64,000 nucleotides of DNA from the NCBI RefSeq assembly GCF_907164555.1, contig NZ_CAJQZC010000003.1, positions 434,001-498,000 of the forward strand. The letters are read 5' to 3'. The translations under genes and the position numbers were made by a program. Position 1 is the stretch's first letter. Each line of letters starts with the position of its first letter. The notes under the pieces are model-generated. The model did not search any database. It worked only from the letters and a program-made list of their open reading frames with translations, and was not told the DNA's origin. The stretch comes from Paraburkholderia saeva. GTDB taxonomy: Bacteria > Pseudomonadota > Gammaproteobacteria > Burkholderiales > Burkholderiaceae. Below are positions 22,344-31,486 of this stretch, in pieces.

Positions 22344-23765
22344 TTACGCCTCGCGCGTGCGGAGAAACCTGAAGAACTCGACGCCTTCCTGCAGACGCCG
22401 CTTCATCATCTCCCAGCTCACCAGCATCTCACGGACGATTTCCCAGATCTTGGCCGGTCTGAAGTAGAAGCGTTTATAGAACTCCTCGACGCTGTGATAG
22501 ATCTCTTCGCGCGAGAGGTGTGGATAGCCGATTGCCGAAACCTGGACGCCTGTCGAACTCACGAGGTTGATGACCTTGCTTTCCTGCAGCCATCCATTCT
22601 CGAGCGCCTGCTTATGAAGCGTCGTGCCAGGATAGGGCGCCGCGAGTGACACCTGGATCGTGTGCGGATTGATCTCTTTCGCGTATTCGATGGTCTTTCT
22701 GATCGTCTCGTGTGTTTCGCCCGGAAGCCCAAGAATGAAGGTGCCATGAATCTTGATGCCAAGCTTGCGGCAATCTTCAGTGAAGCGGCGCGCCATGTCG
22801 GTTCGCAGCCCTTTCTTGACGTTCACGAGGATCTGGTCGTCGCCGGATTCGTAACCAACAAGCAGGAGCCGCAAGCCGTTTTCCTTCATCACCTTGAGGG
22901 TTGACCAGGGTACGTTCGCTTTTGCATTGCAGGACCAGGTCACGCCCAGCTTGCCAAGCCCCCGGGCGATCTCTTCGGCTCTTGGTCTTAGATCGGTAAA
23001 GGTATCGTCGTCAAACATGATCTCCTTTATTTCGGGCATGTTGTCCCTGATCCATTTCACTTCTTCAAGAACGTTTTCGACTGACCGTGTGCGATATTTA
23101 TGGCCGCCCACTGTCTGCGGCCAGAGGCAGAAAGTGCACCTCGATTTGCAGCCGCGCCCTGTGTAGATCGACACATAAGGATGTTTGAGGTACCCACTGA
23201 AATAGTTCTGGGTATTGAGATCGCGCTTGTAGATCGGCGCGACGAAGGGCAACTCGTCCATGTTTTCGAGGATGGGCCGGGCTTCGTTGTGCATGATTCC
23301 GCCGTCGGGCAGACGATAGCTCAGACCTGAAATCGACTCGAACGGAATACCTTGTGCAATGTCCCGACAGGTGAAGTCGAATTCTTCGCGGCATACGAAG
23401 TCGAGTGCGTCGCAGGCAGTAAGCGAACCGTGAGGATCCACGGCGACTTTTGCACCCACCATCCCGACGAGTATCGTGGATTTGCGGCGTTTTACGTGCG
23501 CTGCGAACTGGGCATCGCTAGCGAACGACGGCGTACTCGTATGGATGATGACGAGGTCATAGTCCTCTGCAATATCAAGAGATCTGTCGAGCGATATTCC
23601 ATCTGCTGGAGCGTCGAGAACGCGACTGTTTTCGATCAGCGCAGCGGGCTGGGCAAGCCACGTTGGATACCAGAACGATTTTATCTCGCGCTTTGTCTGG
23701 AAACGCGAGCCTGCTCCGCCATCGAAGCCGTCAAACGAAGGTGCCTGCAGAAACAACGTTTTCAT
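22344..23765 (-). CDS. hpnJ: Hopanoid biosynthesis radical SAM protein HpnJ
   Basis: B12-binding-type radical SAM enzyme, 473 residues from the ATG at 23765. The N-terminal start MKTLFLQAPSFDGFDGGAGS is characteristic of HpnJ. The iron-sulfur triad is C206, C210 and C213 in GRGCKSRCTFC. HpnJ is needed in Burkholderia for the cyclitol-ether head group of extended hopanoids (from published genetics). No other hopanoid gene is in the window, so the partners (hpnG, hpnH, hpnI, hpnK) must lie elsewhere. The upstream TTG at 23777 is a less likely start. Confidence 0.85.
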   Translation of the reverse strand: MKTLFLQAPSFDGFDGGAGSRFQTKREIKSFWYPTWLAQPAALIENSRVLDAPADGISLDRSLDIAEDYDLVIIHTSTPSFASDAQFAAHVKRRKSTILVGMVGAKVAVDPHGSLTACDALDFVCREEFDFTCRDIAQGIPFESISGLSYRLPDGGIMHNEARPILENMDELPFVAPIYKRDLNTQNYFSGYLKHPYVSIYTGRGCKSRCTFCLWPQTVGGHKYRTRSVENVLEEVKWIRDNMPEIKEIMFDDDTFTDLRPRAEEIARGLGKLGVTWSCNAKANVPWSTLKVMKENGLRLLLVGYESGDDQILVNVKKGLRTDMARRFTEDCRKLGIKIHGTFILGLPGETHETIRKTIEYAKEINPHTIQVSLAAPYPGTTLHKQALENGWLQESKVINLVSSTGVQVSAIGYPHLSREEIYHSVEEFYKRFYFRPAKIWEIVREMLVSWEMMKRRLQEGVEFFRFLRTREA

Positions 23766-24056
23766 GGATGCTCTCAAAGAAAATTGTCTGCTTGAGCGAG
23801 ATGAGTCACCCGCTGGGACTCGCCGGTCTCTGGCGATGTTCGCGATCAGTTTGATGCCCTCAAGTATGGGCTTTTCGCTGGAAAGTTGCCATGATCACCG
23901 CGCTGTCCTGAACGTGATCTGGAGGCAGACGGGAGGTGTGTCGATTCGTCATGTTCTCTTCAGAATTGAAAGCATCGATGTGACAGATCGGGGTCGCGCA
24001 AAGCGCTGGGAAGCGCAGGGACAATCAAGAATACGACGTAACAGCCCGCACCGTGG

Positions 24057-24749
24057 CTACAGCCAGCGCCAGATGCCCGCGGCCCAACCGGCGATGGGCA
24101 TATGCGCCCATGTCGCTCCGAGCCAGACGACGAGACCGCCCAGCAGCGCGTGCATTCCGAACCCGCCCAGCCGCGCCCGGCCAGCGACGATTGCCGCGAA
24201 CGGCACGTAGCTCGTTTTCGACTCCCAGGCGGGCCAGAAATCGGGCTGGAGCCGCTCCTTCTTACGGTCCTGCAGTGCGGCCCCGACGAGCGCGAGAACG
24301 ACGATAGCCGCTGAAACCACGATGTTTTTGGCCACCGGGAACACGGCGATGTGGCACAGCCCCCAAAGTGCGAACGCCCACATCATCGGGTGGCGCGTTA
24401 CCGCATACACGCCGCGCGCCGATTCCGGCAATGAGCTCGCCCGCCCGCCGGCAGGCAGCGCCGGATTGCGGATCAGCGAGCCCATCAGGAGGATCGACGC
24501 GATCAGCATGACCCCCGTGGCAAGCGCCCAGAGCCCGTTTCCTGTCGCCCAGAGAGGCAACGTCAGGGGCGCCTGCCGGTAGGCCAGGATCAGCCAGCCG
24601 AACGTCAGGAGCGCAATCAGCGAATAGACGCCCTGGAATCCCGCTTCGCCAGTTGCGCGAACCAGACGGCTGCGCAGCGGATGGGACAGGAGAAAGTGAC
24701 TGCCCACGAAGGCGACTGCCGCAGTCGCAACCGCGCTGGTGCTTCCCAT
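24057..24749 (-). CDS. NnrU-family membrane protein
   Basis: Hydrophobic protein of 230 residues with six or so membrane helices. The features VGSHFLLSHPLRSRLV near the N-terminus and RHPMMWAFALWGLCH in the middle match the NnrU/isoprenylcysteine methyltransferase-like group, which was named from nitrite and nitric oxide reductase clusters. No denitrification gene is nearby, and no partner can be named. Function unknown beyond membrane location. Confidence 0.75.
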   Translation of the reverse strand: MGSTSAVATAAVAFVGSHFLLSHPLRSRLVRATGEAGFQGVYSLIALLTFGWLILAYRQAPLTLPLWATGNGLWALATGVMLIASILLMGSLIRNPALPAGGRASSLPESARGVYAVTRHPMMWAFALWGLCHIAVFPVAKNIVVSAAIVVLALVGAALQDRKKERLQPDFWPAWESKTSYVPFAAIVAGRARLGGFGMHALLGGLVVWLGATWAHMPIAGWAAGIWRWL

Positions 24750-25085
24750 TGCTCTCGCTCCTCAATTCATGGCGCCGGCTGTCAGTATTTGCGTCAGGAC
24801 GCCTTCATCTGGGCATTTCGCCGCGGTTCAAGCCGCCATAACGGGGCGGGCATGCTCCGCAGTTCCGTATTCAGTACTGGAGATTACTCCCCCGAGTGTC
24901 CGGAATGCCAGCATGGCCATTCCACCATGCGCTGCTTTCTATTCCTGATGTTCGCGATGTGAAATGCCTTCGCTCTGCGTGTCGCGTGCATGTGACAAAC
25001 CAGCGGCATTTATCGTTCAGGCTTACCCGCAAAAATATGGTCTGCTAGCATGAGGCGACATATCTGACCACAGTCGAGGGGTCAT
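24750..25085. other. Intergenic region, no gene seen
   Basis: This 336-bp divergent spacer separates the NnrU-like gene from the acyltransferase gene. I find no convincing coding frame, strong hairpin or consensus promoter. The 3' end carries GAGGGG just before the acyltransferase ATG. The region must hold promoters for both genes but they are not recognisable by eye. Confidence 0.5.
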
Positions 25086-26177
25086 ATGAAGCTAGCTCAC
25101 GCAGCGCTCGGACGTAAGGACGAGAACAACTTCAACCTCCTGCGGATCATCGCCGCACTGGCGGTTCTCTTCAGCCACAGCTTCGCGCTCGTCACCGGCG
25201 ACACCGAAGCGGAACCGCTCGTCAAGGCGATTGGCATGACGCCGGGCACGATGGCGGTCGACGTATTTTTCGTCACCAGCGGCTTTCTCGTCACCAAGAG
25301 CCTGCTCACGCGCAAGAACGTATTCGAATTCCTGTGGGCACGCTGCCTGAGAATCTATCCGGCGCTTTTCGTCATGCTTGTGCTGCTTGTCCTCGGTGTG
25401 GGTGTGACATTTACGACGCTGCCTGCCGCCGTGTTTCTCGCGGACCATCAGACGTGGCACTTTGTTGCGAAAACAGCGATTCTCGTGTCCGGTTCGGTGT
25501 TCGACCTGCCAGGCGTGTTCACCACGAATCCGTATCCGAATACAGTGAACGGCTCGCTGTGGACGATGATGTACGAGATCCGGATGTATCTCGTACTCGC
25601 GATGTTGTGGGTTGGGGCGATCGTCGCGTTCAGCGCGCGCAGCAAGTTTTTTCGGGCGTCTGTGCTGGCCGTCGCCGCGCTCTCGCTGCTGTACTGGTTT
25701 CACACGATCATCGCGCACCACGTCGGGCAAAAGAGCCATCTGCCGTGGGTGTTTTTCGCGGGTGCGAGCTTCTATGTCATGAAAGACCGGGTCAGCCTGT
25801 CTGGCAAGACCTGTCTGCTGATCGCGGCTGTCGTTGCCGTGCTGGGTTTTGCCCAGACCGGCTATGTCTTCACGATTGCGTACATGATCGTCGTTCCGTA
25901 TCTGGTGCTGACAGCGGCTTACTATCCGTCGGGCGCGCTCTTTCGCTATAACCGTCTCGGCGACTATTCATACGGCGTTTATATCTACGCGTTCCCGATC
26001 CAGCAATCGATTGTCGCGCTGTTTCCCGGCATTTCCATTGCGGGAATGATCGTTTCGTCCACGCTCGTGACCCTCGTGTTCGCGGTGCTGTCGTGGCATC
26101 TCATCGAGAAGCGCGCGTTGCGGCTAAAGGATCATCTGGTCGGCGCAACGATGCGTGTATTGCGCCAGGCTTCGTAG
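25086..26177 (+). CDS. Acyltransferase family 3 membrane protein (OafA/NodX-like)
   Basis: Integral inner-membrane acyltransferase, 363 residues with about ten helices. The N-terminal NNFNLLRIIAALAVLFSHSFAL contains the catalytic-type histidine of this family, and GDYSYGVYIYAFPIQQ is the usual late motif. Such enzymes transfer acetyl or similar groups to lipopolysaccharide O-antigen, capsule or other exported glycans. No polysaccharide gene is adjacent, so the target is open. It is a single-gene unit followed by a terminator at 26.24 kb. Confidence 0.85.
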   Translation: MKLAHAALGRKDENNFNLLRIIAALAVLFSHSFALVTGDTEAEPLVKAIGMTPGTMAVDVFFVTSGFLVTKSLLTRKNVFEFLWARCLRIYPALFVMLVLLVLGVGVTFTTLPAAVFLADHQTWHFVAKTAILVSGSVFDLPGVFTTNPYPNTVNGSLWTMMYEIRMYLVLAMLWVGAIVAFSARSKFFRASVLAVAALSLLYWFHTIIAHHVGQKSHLPWVFFAGASFYVMKDRVSLSGKTCLLIAAVVAVLGFAQTGYVFTIAYMIVVPYLVLTAAYYPSGALFRYNRLGDYSYGVYIYAFPIQQSIVALFPGISIAGMIVSSTLVTLVFAVLSWHLIEKRALRLKDHLVGATMRVLRQAS

Positions 26178-26239
26178 CGTTAGCGTCGCGTCCACCGGAC
26201 GCTTTGCCCGAATCCGCTTGCGAGCGAAACGCCAGACAC

Positions 26240-26274
26240 AAAAATGCCGTTCAGCTGAACACTGAACGGCATTT
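26240..26274. terminator. Bidirectional intrinsic terminator
   Basis: AAAATGCCGTTCA (26240-26252) pairs exactly with TGAACGGCATTTT (26262-26274) around a nine-base loop. A-rich and T-rich flanks on the two sides let it work for the acyltransferase gene (plus) and the porin gene (minus), which converge here. Confidence 0.8.
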
Positions 26275-26339
26275 TCTCCTGCTTCCGGCGGTCTCTTTAA
26301 ACCTGAAGAGGCCCCGCCGGTGTCTTCACGCTACGACGA

Positions 26340-27485
26340 TCAGAACTTGTGACGCAGACCCACGCGAGCAGCCAGCTGCGTGCTCGCGCCCGCCACGTTG
26401 AAGTAGCTCGTCGCCGAACCGATCTGTGCCTGCACGTCGCCCGTGCCCGCGTTGTGACCCTGTGCCGCCTGGTAGATGCCGAGCACGTACACGTCGGTGC
26501 GCTTGCTGAGCGCGTAGTCGACGCTGGCGTCGATCTGGTTCCAGTGGCCCGTGTTCGCATCCGACAGGTGCATGTACGTGTAGCCGAGGCCACCCGTCAA
26601 CGCCGGCGTTACAGCGTACTTCACGCCTGCTTCATACGCGGCGTAGGTCGTCGATCCGCCCGTGAGCGGTTCGAGACGCGTGTTCGTGTACAACGCCCAC
26701 AGCGTAGCCGGACCGAAGACATAGCGGCCGCCTGCGCCAACCGTGCGCAGATCCTTGACCGTGCCCGGGTTGACGTTCGCGATGTTCGTCGTGAAAGCCG
26801 GCGTCGACTGGTTCGGGAAACGGATGTCCGTGTAAGCAGCGCCAAGCGAGAACGGGCCGTTCGCATAGTTCGCGCCGAAGCTGTATGCGCGCGACGAACC
26901 TGCCGTCGTGCCGACAGCCGGTGCACCTGCGAACGACGTCGAGTTCGAGAAGCCGTACAACGCGCCGAACGTCAAGCCAGCGAAGTTCGCGCTGCTGAAC
27001 TTGACCGCGTTGTTGATACGGCTCGACGTCAGCTGGTCGATATCGTTGATGTGGTAAGCGTAGTTACCGGCAACCGTGTTGCCGCCCGTCGAGTAGTTCG
27101 CACCGACGTAGTCCGTGCTGAACGTGTACTGACGACCCAACGTGAACGAACCGATGTTGTCCTTCGTCAGGCCGACGAACGCCTGGCGGCCGAACATCGC
27201 GCCGCCCTGGCCTGCCGTACCGTTACCGCTGTTAAAACCGTTTTCGAGCACGAAGATTGCCTTCAGGCCGCCACCGAGGTCTTCGGTGCCGCGCATGCCC
27301 CAACGGCTGCCCTGTGCTACGCCGTCGTCGTACTTGACGAGGTCGTCGTGTGTGTTGCCATTCTTCACGTGGTTCGCGTAGCTGATACCTGCGTCGATAA
27401 CCCCGTACAGCGTAACGCTGCTTTGTGCGTGTGCCGCGCCTGCGAACGTGGCGAGAAGAGCGGTGGCCAGTACTTTCTTGTTCAA
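26340..27485 (-). CDS. Outer-membrane general porin
   Basis: Trimeric beta-barrel porin of the Burkholderia/Neisseria-type family. The start is TTG at 27485, giving MNKKVLATALLATFAGAAHA, a standard signal peptide followed by QSSVTLYGVIDAG; no ATG fits because the in-frame upstream codons lack a ribosome site and GGAGAA lies just before the TTG. The protein has 381 residues and ends in RVGLRHKF, with the terminal phenylalanine needed for barrel assembly. Loop-3-like segment and repeated aromatic girdles are visible. It is a single-gene unit with a terminator at its 3' side. Confidence 0.92.
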   Translation of the reverse strand: MNKKVLATALLATFAGAAHAQSSVTLYGVIDAGISYANHVKNGNTHDDLVKYDDGVAQGSRWGMRGTEDLGGGLKAIFVLENGFNSGNGTAGQGGAMFGRQAFVGLTKDNIGSFTLGRQYTFSTDYVGANYSTGGNTVAGNYAYHINDIDQLTSSRINNAVKFSSANFAGLTFGALYGFSNSTSFAGAPAVGTTAGSSRAYSFGANYANGPFSLGAAYTDIRFPNQSTPAFTTNIANVNPGTVKDLRTVGAGGRYVFGPATLWALYTNTRLEPLTGGSTTYAAYEAGVKYAVTPALTGGLGYTYMHLSDANTGHWNQIDASVDYALSKRTDVYVLGIYQAAQGHNAGTGDVQAQIGSATSYFNVAGASTQLAARVGLRHKF

Positions 27486-27779
27486 GACATTTCTCCAGGT
27501 AGAAAAGAATGCGATCGACATGCCACGCTCTGCGGCCGGTCATGCGATGGCCCGAAATGTAAGTGATTGCCGGGAACTGAATATGACAGGTCAGTTATTT
27601 TTGAGAATGTGTCGCATGCGCGCGACAACGGCCGCTTCTCGCTGACGGATTAGAGCAGGGGAGGTCCGCATATGCTCTGCGTGGGCGGCTGAATATGCGT
27701 ATGAAAATTTGTTGGTTATCGCCGCGATCGCGCCGTGTGACGATGCGCATCCAACATTCATGAATCAAACGGGGAACGT

Positions 27780-28592
27780 ATGCAGCGCAGAACACTCATC
27801 AAGACGCTCGCCGCACTGGCGGCAGCCGGCGCCACGCTCGCGACCACCCTTGCCCATGCTGACGACAAGGTCATCAAGGTCGGCACGATGAGCGGTCCCG
27901 ATGCGCAGATCTGGTCGGTTGTGACAAAGGTCGCAGCGCGCGAGGGTCTTACGCTCAAGGTGATCGAGTTCAACGATTACGTGCAGCCGAACGCCGCACT
28001 CGACGCGGGTGACCTCGACGCGAACGGTTTTCAGCATCAGCCGTTTCTGGACAGCCAGATCAGACAGCGCGGCTATCACATCGTCAACGTCGGCCTGACC
28101 TACACGTCGCCGATGGGCTTCTATTCGAAGAAGTACAAGTCGCTGAAGGACCTGCCCGAGGGCGCGAAGGTCGGCATCCAGAACGATCCGTCGAACGGCA
28201 ACCGCGCGCTGCTGCTCCTGCAGAAGTACGGCGTGATCAAACTGAAACCGGGCGCCGGCGCGAACGGCGTCAACGCAACGCCGCTCGATGTCGCGGAAAA
28301 TCCGAAGAAGATCAGGCTCGTGGAACTCGATGCCGCGCAACTGCCGCGTGCGCTCGACGATCTCGACGCCGCGTCGATCAACACCGACTACGCGGTGAAG
28401 GCTGGCCTGCAACCGACGAAAGACGCGATCGGCATCGAAGACCTGAAAGGGCCGTACGCAAACCTGATCGCCGTGCGCGAGCAGGACCGCAACAAGCCGT
28501 GGGTGAAGAAGCTCGTGGCCGCGTATGAATCGGACGACGTGCGCCACTTCCTCGATACACAGTTCAAGGGCTCGATTGTGCCGGCGTTCTAG
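27780..28592 (+). CDS. MetQ/NlpA-family substrate-binding protein
   Basis: Periplasmic binding protein of 270 residues resembling D/L-methionine receptors: IKVGTMSGPDAQIW, VIEFNDYVQPNAALDAGDLDANGFQHQP and the FYSKKYKSLKDLPEGAKVGIQNDPSN block. Unlike most MetQ proteins it has no lipobox cysteine; the export signal (MQRRTLIKTLAALAAAGATLATTLAHA) would be cleaved to give a soluble protein, and its RR-T-L start is slightly Tat-like. No metN or metI is adjacent, so it must borrow a membrane complex encoded elsewhere. Methionine is the default ligand; a related compound is possible. Confidence 0.85.
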   Translation: MQRRTLIKTLAALAAAGATLATTLAHADDKVIKVGTMSGPDAQIWSVVTKVAAREGLTLKVIEFNDYVQPNAALDAGDLDANGFQHQPFLDSQIRQRGYHIVNVGLTYTSPMGFYSKKYKSLKDLPEGAKVGIQNDPSNGNRALLLLQKYGVIKLKPGAGANGVNATPLDVAENPKKIRLVELDAAQLPRALDDLDAASINTDYAVKAGLQPTKDAIGIEDLKGPYANLIAVREQDRNKPWVKKLVAAYESDDVRHFLDTQFKGSIVPAF

Positions 28593-28640
28593 GTTATCCC
28601 GGCGCGTACCCGCCGCTGCGCGCCGCGGGCTCAAACGAAA

Positions 28641-28662
28641 ATCGCCCGCGTCAGCGGGCGAT
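28641..28662. terminator. Bidirectional intrinsic terminator
   Basis: ATCGCCCGC (28641-28649) pairs with GCGGGCGAT (28654-28662) around GTCA. The minus-strand side runs into TTTTCG and the plus-strand side into TGTCATT, so it can end both the MetQ-like gene and the convergent M14-family gene. Confidence 0.7.
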
Positions 28663-28705
28663 TGTCATTGATTGAGCGGTGAAGAAGTCGCAGGCGCAGT
28701 GGGCG

Positions 28706-29827
28706 TCATGCGGACAGCAGCGAGCCCGTGCGATACGCCTTCGCGCCTGCCACACGCGCCACTTCGAGGCCGGCGGTGGCGAAACGCGCGGAATGCCGCG
28801 CGTACAGCACACCGGCCACCGCGTTCTTCAGTGTTGCGACCTGGCCTGTCAGCGGATCGACGATATCGGCGATCTCGGTGCCTGCATCGAGCCATGTGCC
28901 CACCTGGGCGGCCGGCCGGTACACGACGACACCCGTGATCGGCGCGACGATCGGTTCATTGCCGGCGAGCGGCGTCGCGGCGAATTCGAGCGGCGGCATT
29001 TCGGCGGCCGTGCCTTCGATTACGCCACGATGCGTCAGATATTCGACGATGCCCTGCGCGTCGCGCTCCGCGAGTTCGTACGACACATCGCGTTGACCGC
29101 GCAGTTCGATCGTGACCGACACCGAGCCGTTTGGAATCGGGAAGCGTTCGCCATAGCGGCTGCGCAGATCCGACCAGATGAAGCTGTGAATTTCATCGAA
29201 CGGATTGCCCATCGAATCGAGCGCAAGGAGCGACGCCTTCGAGTCCAGATAGCGCGCGAGCGGCTCGACTTCCGGCCAGATGTCCGGGTTCGTGTAGATG
29301 TGCATCGCGGCTTCCCAGTCGCAATGCAGGTCCAGCACGACGTCGGCATCGTACGAGAGTTTTTGCAGCGCGAGACGCTGCGATTCCAGTTCATTCTTCG
29401 GCCGCTGGGCGTCGAGGCCTTCGCGCATCGCGCGGCGGATGGCCTGACGGTTTTCGTCGATGTCGCGCGTGAGACGCGCTTCGATCACAGGCTGCACGAG
29501 CGCGGCCAGATCGTAGAAATTGCGGTTGAAGTTCTGGCCGCTGTTCGATTCGAAGCGTCCGGCCAGATGGCTGTACACGTGCTGGTTCAGGCCGATCGGA
29601 TTGGCGACCGGCACGAGCACGACTTCGCCGCGCACCTTGCCGGCCGCTTCGAGCGCGGCAAGCTTCTGGCGCAGCACGTGCGAAACCAGCATGCCGGGCA
29701 GCTCGTCGGCGTGCAGCGAAGACTGGATATAGATTTTCTGTCCACCGCCGGCGCCGTAGTGATAACTCGTCAGGTTGCGCGCGGTGCCGAGCGTCGGGGA
29801 AATCAGCGGATGGGTCTGGGTTTGCAT
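28706..29827 (-). CDS. Succinylglutamate desuccinylase/aspartoacylase-family zinc hydrolase
   Basis: Zinc-dependent M14-type deacylase of 373 residues. Metal ligands H39 and E42 lie in SSLHADELPG and H168 in LDLHCDWEAAMH; the substrate-binding NFNRNF is at 100-104. A C-terminal beta-domain (about 280-373) with GVVVYRPAAQVG resembles a lipoyl/biotin-like hammerhead, as in other family members. These enzymes remove acyl groups from N-acyl amino acids. The next gene upstream on the same strand is an ArgT-like amino-acid receptor, so an N-acylated basic amino acid is a reasonable but unproven substrate. Confidence 0.82.
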   Translation of the reverse strand: MQTQTHPLISPTLGTARNLTSYHYGAGGGQKIYIQSSLHADELPGMLVSHVLRQKLAALEAAGKVRGEVVLVPVANPIGLNQHVYSHLAGRFESNSGQNFNRNFYDLAALVQPVIEARLTRDIDENRQAIRRAMREGLDAQRPKNELESQRLALQKLSYDADVVLDLHCDWEAAMHIYTNPDIWPEVEPLARYLDSKASLLALDSMGNPFDEIHSFIWSDLRSRYGERFPIPNGSVSVTIELRGQRDVSYELAERDAQGIVEYLTHRGVIEGTAAEMPPLEFAATPLAGNEPIVAPITGVVVYRPAAQVGTWLDAGTEIADIVDPLTGQVATLKNAVAGVLYARHSARFATAGLEVARVAGAKAYRTGSLLSA

Positions 29828-30176
29828 GGTTCTTCAGACGCCGCGCTCAGAAAGCAGGCGGCGTTTTCGGTTGGTTGCAGAGAATGAAAGCGTCGAAAAA
29901 GCGAGCCGAAACGGGCGGCAAACAGCGGGTTCGGACGTTCTGAAACGGGAAACAGGCCGTGCCGCTTCGTTTCCGGACCGTTCCCGATCGGCTGCGGATC
30001 GTTCGATCTTAGCCGATTCTGGCGTGGCAGCGTGGTTTCTCCGTCGGACGCGGCCAGTGCCGGCCGGCAGGGGAGCACAGCCGGCGCCAAAAGCAAAACG
30101 GGCTCTGCGCGTTCGCAGAGCCCGTTTCGTCAAACGTCGAACCCTCGCGGCGCGCCCGAAGACGCGCCGTCGTGGA
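29828..30176 (-). other. Leader region of the M14-family gene
   Basis: This 349-bp spacer holds the ArgT-like gene's terminator (30096-30127) and then about 270 bp leading to the M14-family start. I see no supported gene; overlapping open frames on both strands are low-quality. A promoter for the downstream gene is expected here because the terminator separates it from the binding-protein gene. Confidence 0.45.
30096..30127. terminator. Strong intrinsic terminator
   Basis: AAACGGGCTCTGCG (30096-30109) pairs perfectly with CGCAGAGCCCGTTT (30114-30127) around CGTT. On the minus strand it is followed by TGCTTTTGG, ending the ArgT-like gene. Confidence 0.8.
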
Positions 30177-30959
30177 TCAGCTGCCGTACACGTCGAAGTC
30201 GAAGTACTTCTTTTCGAGCTTCTTGTAGGTGCCGTCCTTGATGATCTCAGCGATCGCCTTGTCGACCTTCGCCTTCAGATCCGTGTCTTCCTTGCGCATG
30301 CCGATGCCTGCACCGTTGCCGAGGATCTTCGGATCGTCCAGATCCTTGCCCACGAACTCGAAGCCAGCGCCGCGCGGCGTCTTCAGGAAGCCGATGTCAG
30401 CCTGCACTGCATCTTGCAGCGCTGCGTCCAGACGACCCGACAGCAGGTCGGCATAGACCTGGTCCTGGTTCTGGTACGGCGTGACCTTCGCGCCCTTGGC
30501 TTCCCAGTACGTCTTCGCGTAGGTTTCCTGGATCGTGCCTTGCTCCACGCCTACGTTCTTGCCCTTCAGCGATTCAGCCGTCGGCATGATGCCCGAACCC
30601 TTCTTCGCGATCAGGCGCGTCGGCGTGTTGAACAGCTTCGACGAGAAGGCGATCTGTTCGGCGCGTTGCGGCGTCATCGACATCGACGACAGCACGCCGT
30701 CGAACTTCTTGGCCTTCAGGGCCGGGATCATGCCGTCGAAATCGTTTTCAACCCACACGCACTTGGCCTTCAGGCGCGCGCAGATTTCGTTGCCGAGGTC
30801 GATGTCGAAGCCGACGAGTTTGCCGTCCGGACCCTTGGATTCGAACGGGGCGTAGCTGGCGTCGACGCCGAAGCGGATCGTGGACCAGTCTTTAGCGTGT
30901 GCGGTAATCGAGACGGTGGCAAGCAGGGCAACCGTCAAAGTCGCCAGCAGTTTTTTCAC
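30177..30959 (-). CDS. Basic amino acid ABC transporter binding protein, ArgT/HisJ-like
   Basis: Periplasmic receptor of 260 residues with a clean Sec signal peptide (MKKLLATLTVALLATVSITAHA). The mature start IRFGVDASYAPFESKGPDGKLVGFDIDLGNEIC and the SSMSMTPQRAEQI loop place it in the lysine/arginine/ornithine/histidine-binding family. No permease or ATPase gene is adjacent, and a terminator follows directly, so it must work with a membrane complex encoded elsewhere. Arginine, ornithine or lysine are likely ligands, but fine specificity cannot be read. Confidence 0.88.
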   Translation of the reverse strand: MKKLLATLTVALLATVSITAHAKDWSTIRFGVDASYAPFESKGPDGKLVGFDIDLGNEICARLKAKCVWVENDFDGMIPALKAKKFDGVLSSMSMTPQRAEQIAFSSKLFNTPTRLIAKKGSGIMPTAESLKGKNVGVEQGTIQETYAKTYWEAKGAKVTPYQNQDQVYADLLSGRLDAALQDAVQADIGFLKTPRGAGFEFVGKDLDDPKILGNGAGIGMRKEDTDLKAKVDKAIAEIIKDGTYKKLEKKYFDFDVYGS

Positions 30960-31486
30960 TTATTTACTCCTCGGAGTGGTTCAAATTGCCCCGCATCGGT
31001 TGTGCCGCCGCGGGGCACTATCCGGCGCGAGTCGCGACCGGACATGGTTATCGTCTGCCAGCCTCAGCCAGCAGCGCGGGCCAAGCTTACCAAGAAAAAA
31101 AATCCGTGTAGCTAGTGAAACACCGGATAGCAAACGGGCATGCGCTTCCTGCGGGAATGTGCGTGCGCAGCAAAGGCTTTTTGAAGGCATGAATGAAAGT
31201 AGATCGTCAGGTTGACGCCAGCGGCCGGGTCAGGCCGGTATGCCGCGCTGGAACAGGCGCACTGTGCGCCAGGCGGTGCAATGCGGCCTGCAACCGGCGG
31301 AATGTTTCCCCGCGACGCCGCGCGCAGGGGCTTTTATTGTTGCTGCAGGCGCTCCGGGTGTGATTTTTGAATGCCGCCTCTATTGCGGGAGCCTGATGGT
31401 GCGCGCGTTAGAATGCATCGAGGAAGGCGGCGATTTTGGGCCTGAACGGTAGCGTCAGGCGTTTTACCCGGTTCGATGGAGACGCG
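30960..31486. other. Long intergenic region between argT-like and phnN genes
   Basis: This 527-bp divergent spacer has no coding frame I can support. Near 31096 there is a run of eight A residues, and the ArgT-side leader lies at 30960-31000. Toward phnN the sequence is GC-rich without a consensus -35/-10 pair. No Pho-box-like pair of CTGTCAT repeats is visible, which matters because phnN is usually phosphate-regulated. Confidence 0.4.

Noticed and set aside
26349..27566. Plus-strand open frame (405 codons) opposite the porin gene
   Set aside because: Arg/Val-rich shadow of the porin codon pattern; no start signal or domain.
30960..31486. Pho box upstream of phnN
   Set aside because: No pair of CTGTCAT-like repeats at the right spacing was found in this spacer.
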